A stretch of DNA of 64,000 nucleotides. It comes from Pseudomonas viridiflava. Lineage in GTDB: Bacteria > Pseudomonadota > Gammaproteobacteria > Pseudomonadales > Pseudomonadaceae. Position numbers and translations under genes: made by a program. The stretch's first letter is position 1; each line of letters starts with the position of its first letter. Positions 43,872 to 52,256 of this stretch are shown in pieces. The notes below the pieces were generated by a model. The model was not told where the DNA came from. It made no database searches and saw only the letters and a program-made list of their open reading frames with translations. The stretch spans positions 310,001 through 374,000 of the forward strand of contig NZ_UUPU01000029.1 in the NCBI RefSeq assembly GCF_900591205.1. Reading direction: 5' to 3'.

Positions 43872-44305
43872 GGGTTCGCCGCCTCGAAGGCGCGCAACAC
43901 CCGCAGCGCGGCTTCCAAATCATGGGGGGCGATATCCGCCAGTACGTCCTTGCGCAGGCGCACCAACTGCGCCTCCACCGCTTGCACCAGCTCACGGCCG
44001 CGCTCGGTGAGGCTCAGGGCCTTGGCGCGACGGTCATGCACATCTTCAGTGCGGCACACATAACCGTCGTGGCACAACCGGTCGAGCAAGCGTACCAGCG
44101 AGGGGCTTTCCATCCCCGACGCCTGCGCCACTTTTACCTGATGCACCCCATCGCCCAGGCGGCCGATCATCAACAGCGGCACGGCGCAGGCTTCGGAAAT
44201 ACCGTAGCTCACCAGCGTGGTCTGGCAGATTTTGCGCCAGTTACGGGCGCCCACCACCATGCTGCTGCTGAGGTTCATCTGGAGTTGTTCAAGGGTCTGG
44301 GACAC
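43868..44305 (-). CDS. MarR-family transcriptional regulator
   Basis: A 145-residue winged-helix protein. The recognition helix region is VAQASGMESPSLVRLLDRLCHDGYV, followed by the wing CRTEDVHDRRAKALSLTERG with the family DRR turn. Flanking helices form the dimer interface. It is the first gene of the efflux operon and overlaps the FUSC gene, so it would control its own synthesis and the pump's, most likely as a repressor released by an aromatic ligand. The palindrome at 44322-44337, 17 bases upstream of the start, is the likely operator. Confidence 0.93.
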   Translation of the reverse strand: MSQTLEQLQMNLSSSMVVGARNWRKICQTTLVSYGISEACAVPLLMIGRLGDGVHQVKVAQASGMESPSLVRLLDRLCHDGYVCRTEDVHDRRAKALSLTERGRELVQAVEAQLVRLRKDVLADIAPHDLEAALRVLRAFEAANP

Positions 44306-44321
44306 TGGATAGTTCGCATAC

Positions 44322-44337
44322 AGTTAGTTTGCTAACT
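44322..44337. promoter_or_regulatory. Probable MarR operator
   Basis: AGTTAG-TTTG-CTAACT, a perfect inverted repeat with 6-bp arms and 4-bp spacer. It lies inside a wider near-symmetric block (GATAGTT at 44308-44314 and AACTATC at 44334-44340), just before the marR start. Its position would let a bound dimer block RNA polymerase or leader entry. Confidence 0.65.
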
Positions 44338-44449
44338 ATCAATATGGTGGATGAGGCCAGACGCGTCAAGTTTTGAAACAATTTTGCGGATGGGTGGTGG
44401 GGAGGTCTGTGGGTAAGTAAAGCGGGTTTGCGCGGCGGCGCAACATACC

Positions 44450-44535
44450 TGTGGGAGATGGCTTGCGATTGCGGTGGCTTAGTCGAGGTAGATGTGGACT
44501 GACACTGCGTAATCGCAGGCAAGCCAGCGCCCACA
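44450..44535. repeat. REPIN
   Basis: TGTGGGAGATGGCTTGCGATTGCGG on the left, diverged inverse copy CGTAATCGCAGGCAAGCCAGCGCCCACA on the right, spacer about 35 bases. It lies between the marR promoter and the 3' end of the small membrane-protein gene. Confidence 0.83.
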
Positions 44536-44551
44536 TTTTGATCCGCGTTGC

Positions 44552-44977
44552 TCACGCCTGGACGCTCAGTTTGCTCCACCGCCAAACGCTCCAAACTTTC
44601 GCTATTTCGCAGAGCACGAGTAACGCAGCCATTAACACCAGATTGTAGTGTGGAACGGCCTGAGCGCCCAGAAGCAGGAGCGAAACAGAAGGAACTACTA
44701 AGGCGAGCCGCAACGGTGTTTGAAGATAGACAACCCATTTGACTCTTGTGCTTTTGAGGAAAAACAGTCCACAAGAAATCACGATAGAAACTTGCAGGAG
44801 CATGGAAAAGCCAAATATATAAAGCTGTACAGCACTGTGTTCACGTAGAAGCCATAACGCACTTTCCATATCACTAAAATACGGAACTCTTCCAGCCATC
44901 ACGCTGGTAATGAAATACCGAGTCAGATAAATGGCATCCATCCCGCCCCAGAACCAAAAAACCTGCTTACGCGTCAC
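44552..44977 (-). CDS. Small membrane protein, possible immunity protein
   Basis: A 141-residue integral membrane protein with four hydrophobic segments (about 7-28, 50-72, 82-104, 108-128). No family is recognised. It starts with GTG at 44977, overlapping by one base the TAG of the upstream gene (TAGTG), with AAGGGTG a few bases before. Tight coupling of a soluble protein gene with a small membrane-protein gene is a frequent layout of interbacterial effectors acting in the periplasm or membrane and their membrane immunity proteins. That role is inference from context. Confidence 0.5.
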   Translation of the reverse strand: MTRKQVFWFWGGMDAIYLTRYFITSVMAGRVPYFSDMESALWLLREHSAVQLYIFGFSMLLQVSIVISCGLFFLKSTRVKWVVYLQTPLRLALVVPSVSLLLLGAQAVPHYNLVLMAALLVLCEIAKVWSVWRWSKLSVQA

Positions 44978-45507
44978 TATTCATCACCCTTGTATTCGTA
45001 CGCTATATCCGGTGTTACAGGCTGCCAATGCCATGATTGCCCCCCCACTTGCCAGTTATCACTTCCCTCCAGATAACGTTGCTTGATGTGCCGAAGTTCC
45101 CCGTATTTGCGGTCAACCGACCTGTGGGTGAGTTGATCATCGCGACTGTCTAGCCTTACCCAGCGCTGATTCATAACCCTGGTGGTGTTCGCGAGGTCCT
45201 TGCCGTCCGATAAAAACATCCGCCCCTCATCCCCCATGGAACTTAACCGATTCGCAGCCAGGATCGCCGTATTTTTAACGCCATCATCATCAACACTGAC
45301 CTTTTCCCATTTACCTGGACCTACATAAAGTCGGCGCCCCATCAGGTGTCCGTACTTAACGCGACACTCTCTACTTAAAGGAAGGAAGGGATACTCCATC
45401 AAGAACAACCAATCCCCGGCTGCCAACTTACTCAGCACCCGGCGCTGGTCTTTTTCCGCCGAACAACAACCAGGAGACACATTGCACTCACTAAGAAGTT
45501 CGCTCAA
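44977..45507 (-). CDS. Unassigned soluble protein, possibly the main part of a broken gene
   Basis: A 176-residue soluble protein beginning at a TTG codon (SELLSECNVSPGCCSAEKDQRR). It contains KLAAGDWLFLMEYPF, a GRRLYVGPGKWE stretch and a Trp-rich end (NWQVGGQSWHWQPV). I do not recognise the family. The TTG overlaps the TGA of a short frame in another phase upstream (45504-45626), whose last residues PYALPG would continue naturally into LSELLSEC if one base were lost at 45504-45509. It may thus be a single longer gene carrying a frameshift, or a truly coupled pair. No strong ribosome site precedes the TTG, which favours the frameshift. Confidence 0.5.
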   Translation of the reverse strand: MSELLSECNVSPGCCSAEKDQRRVLSKLAAGDWLFLMEYPFLPLSRECRVKYGHLMGRRLYVGPGKWEKVSVDDDGVKNTAILAANRLSSMGDEGRMFLSDGKDLANTTRVMNQRWVRLDSRDDQLTHRSVDRKYGELRHIKQRYLEGSDNWQVGGQSWHWQPVTPDIAYEYKGDE

Positions 45508-45626
45508 CCCGGCAGGGCATAAGGCGCACCAAAGTGCTCCCTTATTTTGATGACAGCAAAATAGGGGCTCTCGACTTTTGTGAGGTCATACCTTTCAATT
45601 TCAGCGCGAGGAAAGAGGCGTTTCAT
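45504..45626 (-). CDS. Short upstream frame (40 codons), probable N-terminal part of the following gene
   Basis: MKRLFPRAEIERYDLTKVES, then YFAVIKIREHFGAPYALPG and TGA. The residue pattern is that of coding sequence, and the stop overlaps the next frame's TTG by two bases. Below normal gene-calling length. The start is uncertain: the frame is open 12 codons upstream of this ATG, and GAGTGAGGAGG near 45664-45674 is the only strong purine block. Confidence 0.4.
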   Translation of the reverse strand: MKRLFPRAEIERYDLTKVESPYFAVIKIREHFGAPYALPG

Positions 45627-45768
45627 GCGCAACCCAGAGGAAGAAGTCTGAGCCTGTAAATACCGGCCTCCTCACTCTGGCGACTATCGTCCACTTCCTT
45701 TTAATTGATAGGAAACTTCCTAAACTGCCACCTCAAAAAGTCCGCTTACGCGATTAAAGCCCGGTTTC

Positions 45769-46002
45769 TTACCCCCCTCGCCCACCCCGCAACATCAAGT
45801 TCAGCTCATCCACCACCTTAGCCCAATCCGCATCCTCCAGAATCTCCTCGCGCAAAAACGCTCTCTGGCTGTCCGTCCAAAAGAACGCATCCGCGAGCTT
45901 CAACTCAGGCTTGAGCGGCGAATGAACGGCCACGAACTGTTTAATGCTGACCGGGTCGTCCGGCAAGCCAAGCTGTTTGAACAGTGATGACAGGCTGTGC
46001 AC
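45769..46002 (-). CDS. DUF2789 family protein
   Basis: A 77-residue soluble protein (MHSLSSLFKQLGLPDDPVSI... ADAFFWTDSQRAFLREEILEDADWAKVVDELN). The LFxQLGLP opening and the FLREExLEDADWA block are characteristic of DUF2789, a small family common in gamma-proteobacteria. Function unknown. It lies 45 bases downstream of the membrane glycosyltransferase gene on the same strand and may be co-transcribed with it. Confidence 0.85.
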   Translation of the reverse strand: MHSLSSLFKQLGLPDDPVSIKQFVAVHSPLKPELKLADAFFWTDSQRAFLREEILEDADWAKVVDELNLMLRGGRGG

Positions 46003-46047
46003 TGGCGATTGCAGGGTGGGCTCCTGATGGCAAAGGTTTAATCGAGC

Positions 46048-47652
46048 CTAGCGGCAGCCCTCGGGTTGCGGCAGCGGCACGTTGCACAACACAAACAATC
46101 GTGCACGCGCGCCGCCGCCGTCCTGGCGACTGAGTTCGCGCCAGCCTTCGGGCAGCGGGGCGAAGTCGTCCGGCGCTTCGTTGCTGCTGATCAGCCACAC
46201 GCGCCGGGTGCCGGCAGGCAATGCCGATAGATGGTCAAGGTAAATACGCCCACCGTCCTGGTCCACCAGGGTGCCGAAGCCGTAGGCGTTCGGTCGGGTC
46301 GACATACCGTCGGGCTTAGGTGGGGTGTAGAGCTGCAATTGCGCGTCGGTCTGGTCGTAATACACGTAGCTGAGATACCACAGCATGTCGCTGAGGACGA
46401 TGCGGTCGTCTTCCTGGTAATTGCGATTGACGAACTCCACCGGCACGTTCAATTGATCTTGCTCATTCACGGTGAAGTTGTTTTTGAGACCCACCAACTC
46501 CACGCCGACAAACAGCACAAACAGCGCCGCACCCAGCAGCGAGAGACGCGCCAGCAGGCGGTCGATGGCCATGGCCATGAGGATCGGCAGGCCCAGGGCG
46601 TAAACCGTGAGATAACGCTCGATAAATACCGGGGAGAAAAACGACACGCTGTACACCAATAACAGCGGCAGCAGGAAAAATAACGCCAACAGGCTAGCCG
46701 GGCGATAGCGCTCGCGGTCGCGCATGGCGGTCACCACAACAATCGCCGTCAGCAACAGCGGCAACAGCCAGAACAGCGGCGTCCAGAAGCCAACGCCTTC
46801 ATCCTGGAGTACGAACTGCCAGATCATCGAAGGCAGGGAAAACACACCGACGGGATCTTCCCAGCCGATATCCCCACCCACTTTGAGTTGTTCGACATGC
46901 AGCACCAGGTCCAGCAAGTTCGGTAGCCAGGGCAGGTACAACAGCACAATCGCGGCGTTGGCCACCCACCAGGCCGGACGCGTAAGCAGGCGTTGACCTC
47001 GCGGCTGCGCGCCCGCCATCACGGCCAACCAGGACCAGTGCACCAACACGCACAGCGCGGTGAAATAATGGGTGTAGAACCCGGCACTCATCACCAGCAC
47101 ATACACCGCCAGGTAACGTGTGCGCTCGGGTTGGCGCACCCAATACACCAGCGCCAGCGTGGCCCCCAGCAGCCACACCCCCAGCAGCGAATACATGCGC
47201 ACTTCCTGGCTGTAGCGCACCGCCGTCGGCAGCAACGCCAGCAGGACCCCGGCCAGCACGGCGGCACGCCGGGTGGACAGTTGCCGCGTGAGCCAGATGC
47301 CCAAACCCACAGCAACCACACCGGGTATGGCGCTCATCCCGCGTATCGACCAGATGCCGTCACCGAACAGTTCGATCCAGCCACGCAGCATGAAAAAATA
47401 CAGCGGCGGGTGTACATCGTGGGCAGCGTGAAACCACAGGTCGCCCGCGGCGTACTCGCTGAGCAGCAGGCTGGAACCTTCGTCGCCCCAGATCGCCGCC
47501 GCCGTCAGGTGGTAAAAGCGCAAGGCCATGGCCAGTGCCAGGATCGGCACCCACCACAGGCGGCTGATCCAGCCGGCGCTATCCCACGTGAGTCGATTGA
47601 ATGCGGGCAACGCCCCGACCTTTTCGTTTTGCTCTACCACAGACCGACGCAC
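46048..47652 (-). CDS. Membrane glycosyltransferase of the GT39/ArnT-like type
   Basis: A 534-residue protein with about 11 hydrophobic segments. The first periplasmic loop carries the acidic GDEGSSL motif (around residue 56-62) and the HDVHPPLYFF motif (about 78-87), hallmarks of GT-C enzymes of the dolichyl-phosphate-mannose transferase/ArnT type that use polyprenyl-phosphate sugars. A soluble C-terminal domain of about 110 residues follows the last helix. It probably adds a sugar to a cell-envelope lipid, polysaccharide or protein, but donor and acceptor cannot be told. The start is GTG at 47652, supported by GAGG a few bases upstream. No other glycan genes adjoin it, which makes it an isolated transferase. 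Confidence 0.82.
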   Translation of the reverse strand: MRRSVVEQNEKVGALPAFNRLTWDSAGWISRLWWVPILALAMALRFYHLTAAAIWGDEGSSLLLSEYAAGDLWFHAAHDVHPPLYFFMLRGWIELFGDGIWSIRGMSAIPGVVAVGLGIWLTRQLSTRRAAVLAGVLLALLPTAVRYSQEVRMYSLLGVWLLGATLALVYWVRQPERTRYLAVYVLVMSAGFYTHYFTALCVLVHWSWLAVMAGAQPRGQRLLTRPAWWVANAAIVLLYLPWLPNLLDLVLHVEQLKVGGDIGWEDPVGVFSLPSMIWQFVLQDEGVGFWTPLFWLLPLLLTAIVVVTAMRDRERYRPASLLALFFLLPLLLVYSVSFFSPVFIERYLTVYALGLPILMAMAIDRLLARLSLLGAALFVLFVGVELVGLKNNFTVNEQDQLNVPVEFVNRNYQEDDRIVLSDMLWYLSYVYYDQTDAQLQLYTPPKPDGMSTRPNAYGFGTLVDQDGGRIYLDHLSALPAGTRRVWLISSNEAPDDFAPLPEGWRELSRQDGGGARARLFVLCNVPLPQPEGCR

Positions 47653-47831
47653 CTCGATTCCTCTAGCACTGCCCTGACTGCCTCAGTGCAAACACCGCCA
47701 CTCTAGGACAAAAGTCCCGGATTCGCTTCTGGAATCGGACAAATCAGCAATTTGCGCAGCCCTTCACCAAAGCGCAGGGAGGAACACGCTATTATTGCCG
47801 CCCTCCAAGGACTCAGGATCAAGGACACGTC

Positions 47832-49988
47832 ATGCGCATCGGTTTTCTGTCACCTCTGGCACTGGCCTTACTCGCCGGCCTCTCCTTCCAGGCCCAGGCC
47901 AGTGGCGATGATTCGTGCTACCCCGACTGGCGGGTATCACGCGACAGCCTTGAAGGGTGCAGCAACCTGCCCTTCCTGAGCCCTGGCAACGATAGCCGGG
48001 TTAACCTGCGCCTGTTGCTGGCAGACAAACAGGTAGCGCCCCTGACGCCGAATGCACTGGGTGAAACGGATCTGGAAGAAGGCTTCGGTCCCGTCCCGTT
48101 CCCGGTGTATCGTCTGACCCCGCTGACCGACGCCACTGTCGAGAAGCCCGACGCGCCAGCCGCTCCCAGCCCGCTCGAGGCATTGCTGGCGCCGCTGAAT
48201 ATTCAACGTGAAAACGCCAAGGCGGCGGGTGATGCGTTCCTGTACGGCGAAGGCAGCCGCTGCCGCAGCAATGACGAAAGCAGCGCTACCGCCTTTATCA
48301 GCCAAGCCATCAAGGCCGACCTGCCCGAAGCGGAACGCCGGCTGCTGGTCACTGCCCGTCTGGAGCTGCTCGGCGCCTGTACCTGGGACGGCGCGAGCCT
48401 GGGTGACCCGGAGCAAATCCAGTCGGCCCCAGGCCGCGAGCTGCGCACCTATCTTCAGGCCGCCGGCGACTTCTACAGCGGCCGTTTTGCCGATGCACAA
48501 CGCGGCTTTGTCGCCGCCGCCAACAGCAGCCTGCCGTGGGTCAAGGAAACGGCGCTCTACATGGTCGCCCGCACCGCGTTGAACCAGGCCCAGGAAAACG
48601 CCTTCGACGAATACGGCATGCCGCAATTGGAGCATGTGGATAAGTCTGCACTGGCCGACAGCGACGCCCGCTTCAACCTCTACCTGAAAACTTACCCACA
48701 GGGCGAGTACGCCGTCTCCGCCACGGGCCTGCTGCGCCGAGTGCATTGGCTGGCGGGCGATACCGACAAACTGGCGAATGACCTTGCAGCGCAGTTCAGT
48801 GCCGAGCAGCGCAATGTGTCGCTGGATGAGCTGGTGCAGGAAACCGACAACAAGCTGCTGAGCGCAACCCATGCATCCGCAGCCAACCCATTGACCCTGG
48901 CGCTTACTGACCTGATGGGAATGCGCGCCGGCAACCCACCCAAACTGACCCGCGAGGTATTGGCCGGGCACAAGCCGGTGTTCGCCCAGGAACCGGCACT
49001 GTACGACTACCTGCAAGCGGCGTTTGCCCTGTACGTCGAGCATCAGCCCGACAACGCCTTGAAACTGCTGCCCCAGGACGTGCCGGCGAGCCTCAACTAC
49101 TTCGCCTTCAGCCAACAGACCCTGCGCGGCCTTGCACTGGAAGCCAAGGGCGACTGGAAAAGCGCCGAAGCCCTGTGGCTCAAACTTTTGCCGCTGGCCA
49201 AACAACCCTTGCAGCGCGACCAGTTGGAACTGGCCCTGGCGATGAATTACGAGCGCAGCGGGCAGTTGGCCAAAGTGTTCGCCGCCGACTCGCCGATCAG
49301 CGCCAAACAGGTGCGCTACATCCTGCTGCGCAACATCGCAGACCAGGCATTGCTGCGCCAGCAGATCACCCAGGCCAGCGATTCGGCCGAACGTGAAACC
49401 GCCCAGTTTGTGCTGCTGTACAAAGACCTGATGCGCGGCCAGTACGCCACCTTCGCCGAAGACCTCAAGCAACTGCCGGCAGCGGTGCCGCAGGACAAGC
49501 TGGGCACCAGCCTGGGTTATGTCTATGGCGATAATCGTTCGCTGCAGTTGTTCCAGTGGAGCGGCGACAAAGCCGAATCCGGCTACGCCTGCCCGAGCAT
49601 TGCGCAAATCGCCAGCACCCTGCAGGCCGACCCAAAAAGCCCCAAGGGCCTCAACTGCCTGGGTGAGTTCATCCTGATCAACCATCTGGATGGTATGCCC
49701 CTCGACCAGGTGCGCGCCGCCGGCAGCCTGGGCAGCACCGCCTCGCTGTTCAAAGGCGAAACGTTCTCGCGGCTCGACGGCTACCGCAAGGTTATTGATA
49801 ACCCCAAGGCGCCGCATAACGACAAAGCCTACGCGCTGTATCGCGCCATCTACTGCTATGCGCGGTCCGGCTATAACAACTGCGGCGGTGAAGATGTCGA
49901 CAAGTCCGTACGCAAAGGCTGGTTCCGCCAGCTGAAAACCGGGTATGCCGACACCGAGTGGGCCGAGTCGCTGAAGTACTACTGGTGA
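47832..49988 (+). CDS. Periplasmic TPR-like protein of unknown function
   Basis: A 718-residue protein with signal peptide (MRIGFLSPLALALLAGLSFQAQA) and a start well supported by AAGGA 7-8 bases upstream. The mature region is almost wholly alpha-helical, with repeating helix pairs such as GDFYSGRFADAQRGFVAAAN and KGDWKSAEALWLKLLPLA that look like TPR/Sel1-type solenoid units. Four or more Cys in the N-terminal 170 and C-terminal 120 residues (for instance YCYARSGYNNCGG) could form disulfides in the periplasm. The gene overlaps the next by 4 bases (GTGA), so the two act together. No family name can be given. Confidence 0.75.
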   Translation: MRIGFLSPLALALLAGLSFQAQASGDDSCYPDWRVSRDSLEGCSNLPFLSPGNDSRVNLRLLLADKQVAPLTPNALGETDLEEGFGPVPFPVYRLTPLTDATVEKPDAPAAPSPLEALLAPLNIQRENAKAAGDAFLYGEGSRCRSNDESSATAFISQAIKADLPEAERRLLVTARLELLGACTWDGASLGDPEQIQSAPGRELRTYLQAAGDFYSGRFADAQRGFVAAANSSLPWVKETALYMVARTALNQAQENAFDEYGMPQLEHVDKSALADSDARFNLYLKTYPQGEYAVSATGLLRRVHWLAGDTDKLANDLAAQFSAEQRNVSLDELVQETDNKLLSATHASAANPLTLALTDLMGMRAGNPPKLTREVLAGHKPVFAQEPALYDYLQAAFALYVEHQPDNALKLLPQDVPASLNYFAFSQQTLRGLALEAKGDWKSAEALWLKLLPLAKQPLQRDQLELALAMNYERSGQLAKVFAADSPISAKQVRYILLRNIADQALLRQQITQASDSAERETAQFVLLYKDLMRGQYATFAEDLKQLPAAVPQDKLGTSLGYVYGDNRSLQLFQWSGDKAESGYACPSIAQIASTLQADPKSPKGLNCLGEFILINHLDGMPLDQVRAAGSLGSTASLFKGETFSRLDGYRKVIDNPKAPHNDKAYALYRAIYCYARSGYNNCGGEDVDKSVRKGWFRQLKTGYADTEWAESLKYYW

Positions 49989-50689
49989 AACACCTGTGGC
50001 TGGGCTTGCTGTTGCTGGCGAGCCCGGCCTTCGCCGCCGTCGACGCTCGCGACTATGACGCCTTCTGGCTGTGGAGCGGCGTCGCACCGCAACCGGTGCT
50101 CAAACAGGCCAAAACCCTGTACATCCTCCAGGGCCAGATCAATTCCACCCGCCGGGCGCCGCAGCGTGGCGTGCAACTGATCGCCCAGGGCATCAGCGTG
50201 CCGCGCCTGACCCAAGGCGAAGTCTGGGTGGTCTACCGCGCTCACACCCTGCACTGGCCGGAGCAGGTCTACACCCAAGTACTTGGCCAGGTGCAGCGCT
50301 GGCGCGACGCGGGTAACCCGGTGGTCGGCATCCAGATCGACTTCGACGCCCGCACCCAATACCTGCACGAATACGCCGACTTCCTGCGCGACCTGCGCCG
50401 ACGCCTGCCCTCTGAGCTGCGTCTGAGCATCACCGGCCTGATGGACTGGAGCAGCAACGCCGACTCGGCCGCTATCGCCCAGCTCAAGGGTGTGGTGGAC
50501 GAGGTGGTGGTGCAGACGTATCAGGGCCGCCAGAGCATCCCGGATTACGCGGCGTATTTGCCACGGATGAATCGGCTGGGGCTGCCGTTCAAGGTGGGAT
50601 TGATTCAGGGCGGGGTTTGGGAGGCCCCGGGGTATTTGCAGAGCAGTGAGTGGTTTCGCGGGTATGTGGTGTTTTTGCAGAATCCGTGA
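49985..50689 (+). CDS. DUF3142-like secreted protein
   Basis: A 234-residue protein with signal peptide (VKHLWLGLLLLASPAFAAV). The rest has a TIM-barrel-like pattern, WVVYRAHTLHW, then VVGIQIDFDARTQYLHEYADFL (with the acidic IDFD motif) and LSITGLMDWSS, VVVQTYQGRQSI, that I associate with DUF3142, a family of hydrolase-like barrels. GTG at 49985 overlaps the stop codon of the TPR-like gene (GTGA), so translation is coupled. An activity on a carbohydrate would fit the fold, but is not shown. Confidence 0.78.
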   Translation: MKHLWLGLLLLASPAFAAVDARDYDAFWLWSGVAPQPVLKQAKTLYILQGQINSTRRAPQRGVQLIAQGISVPRLTQGEVWVVYRAHTLHWPEQVYTQVLGQVQRWRDAGNPVVGIQIDFDARTQYLHEYADFLRDLRRRLPSELRLSITGLMDWSSNADSAAIAQLKGVVDEVVVQTYQGRQSIPDYAAYLPRMNRLGLPFKVGLIQGGVWEAPGYLQSSEWFRGYVVFLQNP

Positions 50690-50705
50690 TCACGCAATGC
50701 CCCCG

Positions 50706-50793
50706 TGTGGGAGCAGGCTTGCCCGCGATGGCGGTGTGTCAGTCAACAGATTCATGGCTGATCTACCGCATTCGCGAGCAAGCCCGCCACAAC
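50706..50793. repeat. REPIN
   Basis: TGTGGGAGCAGGCTTGCCCGCGATGGCGG on the left; the right copy CGCATTCGCGAGCAAGCCCGCCACA is inverted and partly diverged. It separates the converging DUF3142 and efflux lipoprotein genes and begins 17 bases after the former's stop. Confidence 0.8.
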
Positions 50794-50804
50794 ATGGGGT
50801 GGTG

Positions 50805-52256
50805 TCAGCCTGCGGGTAGCGCGGCTGTTTCGGGGTAGACGGATTGCCACCCGCCTCCGAGTGCTTTGTATAGCCCGACCATGACCAACGACACACCGGT
50901 GGAACTCTCCACCCACTGCTCCTGCGTGGCCAACAGCGCGCTTTGCACCGTGAGCACATTGACGAAATCCACCACGCCTTCCACGTATTGATGTTGTGCG
51001 GTGCGCAAGGCGATCTGGTTCTGGCGTACCGCTTCGGCGAGGCTGTCGCGGCGCAGTTGGCTGGCGTTGTAGCGGGTCAACTGGTCGTCGATTTCATGCC
51101 AGGCGCGCAGCACGGTTTGCTGGTACGCCAGCGCCGCTTCCTGTTGCTGGGCTTCACGCAAATTCAGCATGCCTTGCAGGCGCCCACCATTGAACAGCGG
51201 CAAGCTGAACTGCGGGCCGAAGGCAAAGGCGCGGGAGCCCCAGGAACCGAAATCCGACAGTTGCAGGGCCTGCGAACCCAGGCTGCCCGAGAGCGTGATA
51301 CGTGGGTAAAAGTCGCCCTTGGCCACGCCAATGCTGGCGGTGGCGGCGTGCAGGCGCGCCTCGGCCTGGCGGATATCCGGGCGGCGCTCCGCGAGTTCTG
51401 ACGGCAGGCCGATAGCGACCTGACGCTGGGTTTGCGGCACGCCAGCGTCCTTGGACAACTGCGCATGCAGGGCTTGCGGCGGCTCGCCCATCAACAGGCT
51501 CAGGGCGTTGATCAACTGGTCCTGGCGCTGCTGCAAATCCGGCAGGCGCGCTTCGATGGCGGCAACCTGGGCGGCGGCTTCGGCCACGTCCAGGTCGGTG
51601 GCCACACCATCGGCCAGGCGCAGTTGCGAGAGTTTGAGGCTGTGGCGCGCGACGTCGAGGTTTTGCTCGGTGACGGCACGGGTGTTTTGCACGCCGCGCA
51701 GTTGGATGTAGTCCTGGGCCGTCTCGGCCAGCACCGACAGCAGCACGGCACGACGGTCGTTTTCGGCGACTTGCAGGGTGGCGTCAGCGGCTTCGGTTTC
51801 GCGTTTGACCCGGCCCCAGAAATCCAGCTCCCAGGCGGCAGAGAAACCCATGTCCCACTGGTTGAACGCCGACCGGCCGTTGTTGCCGGACGGGTCGCTC
51901 AAGCCTTCGGCGCTGTTGCGTTGGCGTGCGTAATCACCGGTGGCGTTGACGTTGGGATAGCGCTCGGCGGTGGTGACCTGGCGCACAGCGCGGCTTTGTT
52001 GCAGGCGGCTGCCGGCCAGTTTCAGGTCAAGGTTATCGGTGAGGGCGCGGCGCGTAAGGGCTGAGAGTTGCTCATCGTGAAACACATCCCACCAGCGCTC
52101 CTGCAACGGGTCGCTGACGGCACGGCTGGCGGCCTGACGGCCCTGGGGCTCGCTCCACTGGGTGACTCGCGGGCCTTGGGGCCGCTGAAAATCCGGGCCC
52201 ACGGTGCAAGCACTCAGGCTGATAAGGCTCAAGGTGAGCCAGGCAAACGGCTTCAT
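50805..52256 (-). CDS. Outer-membrane efflux lipoprotein (OprM/NodT family), second system
   Basis: A 483-residue lipoprotein; lipobox LSLSACT (Cys17) and the family opening VGPDFQRP. Two OEP repeats with long helices (ALTRRALTDNLDLKLAGSRL; LHAATASIGVAKGDFYPR) give the trimeric channel. It is the third gene of the EmrB-EmrA-OMF unit, overlapping the adaptor gene by 4 bases. The protein is only distantly similar to the OMF at 39261-40703, so the two pumps did not arise by recent duplication. Confidence 0.92.
   Translation of the reverse strand: MKPFAWLTLSLISLSACTVGPDFQRPQGPRVTQWSEPQGRQAASRAVSDPLQERWWDVFHDEQLSALTRRALTDNLDLKLAGSRLQQSRAVRQVTTAERYPNVNATGDYARQRNSAEGLSDPSGNNGRSAFNQWDMGFSAAWELDFWGRVKRETEAADATLQVAENDRRAVLLSVLAETAQDYIQLRGVQNTRAVTEQNLDVARHSLKLSQLRLADGVATDLDVAEAAAQVAAIEARLPDLQQRQDQLINALSLLMGEPPQALHAQLSKDAGVPQTQRQVAIGLPSELAERRPDIRQAEARLHAATASIGVAKGDFYPRITLSGSLGSQALQLSDFGSWGSRAFAFGPQFSLPLFNGGRLQGMLNLREAQQQEAALAYQQTVLRAWHEIDDQLTRYNASQLRRDSLAEAVRQNQIALRTAQHQYVEGVVDFVNVLTVQSALLATQEQWVESSTGVSLVMVGLYKALGGGWQSVYPETAALPAG

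Noticed and set aside
47937..50087. A 716-codon minus-strand frame opposite the TPR-like periplasmic gene
   Set aside because: The plus-strand gene has a signal peptide, a good ribosome site and a coupled downstream gene; the reverse frame has none.
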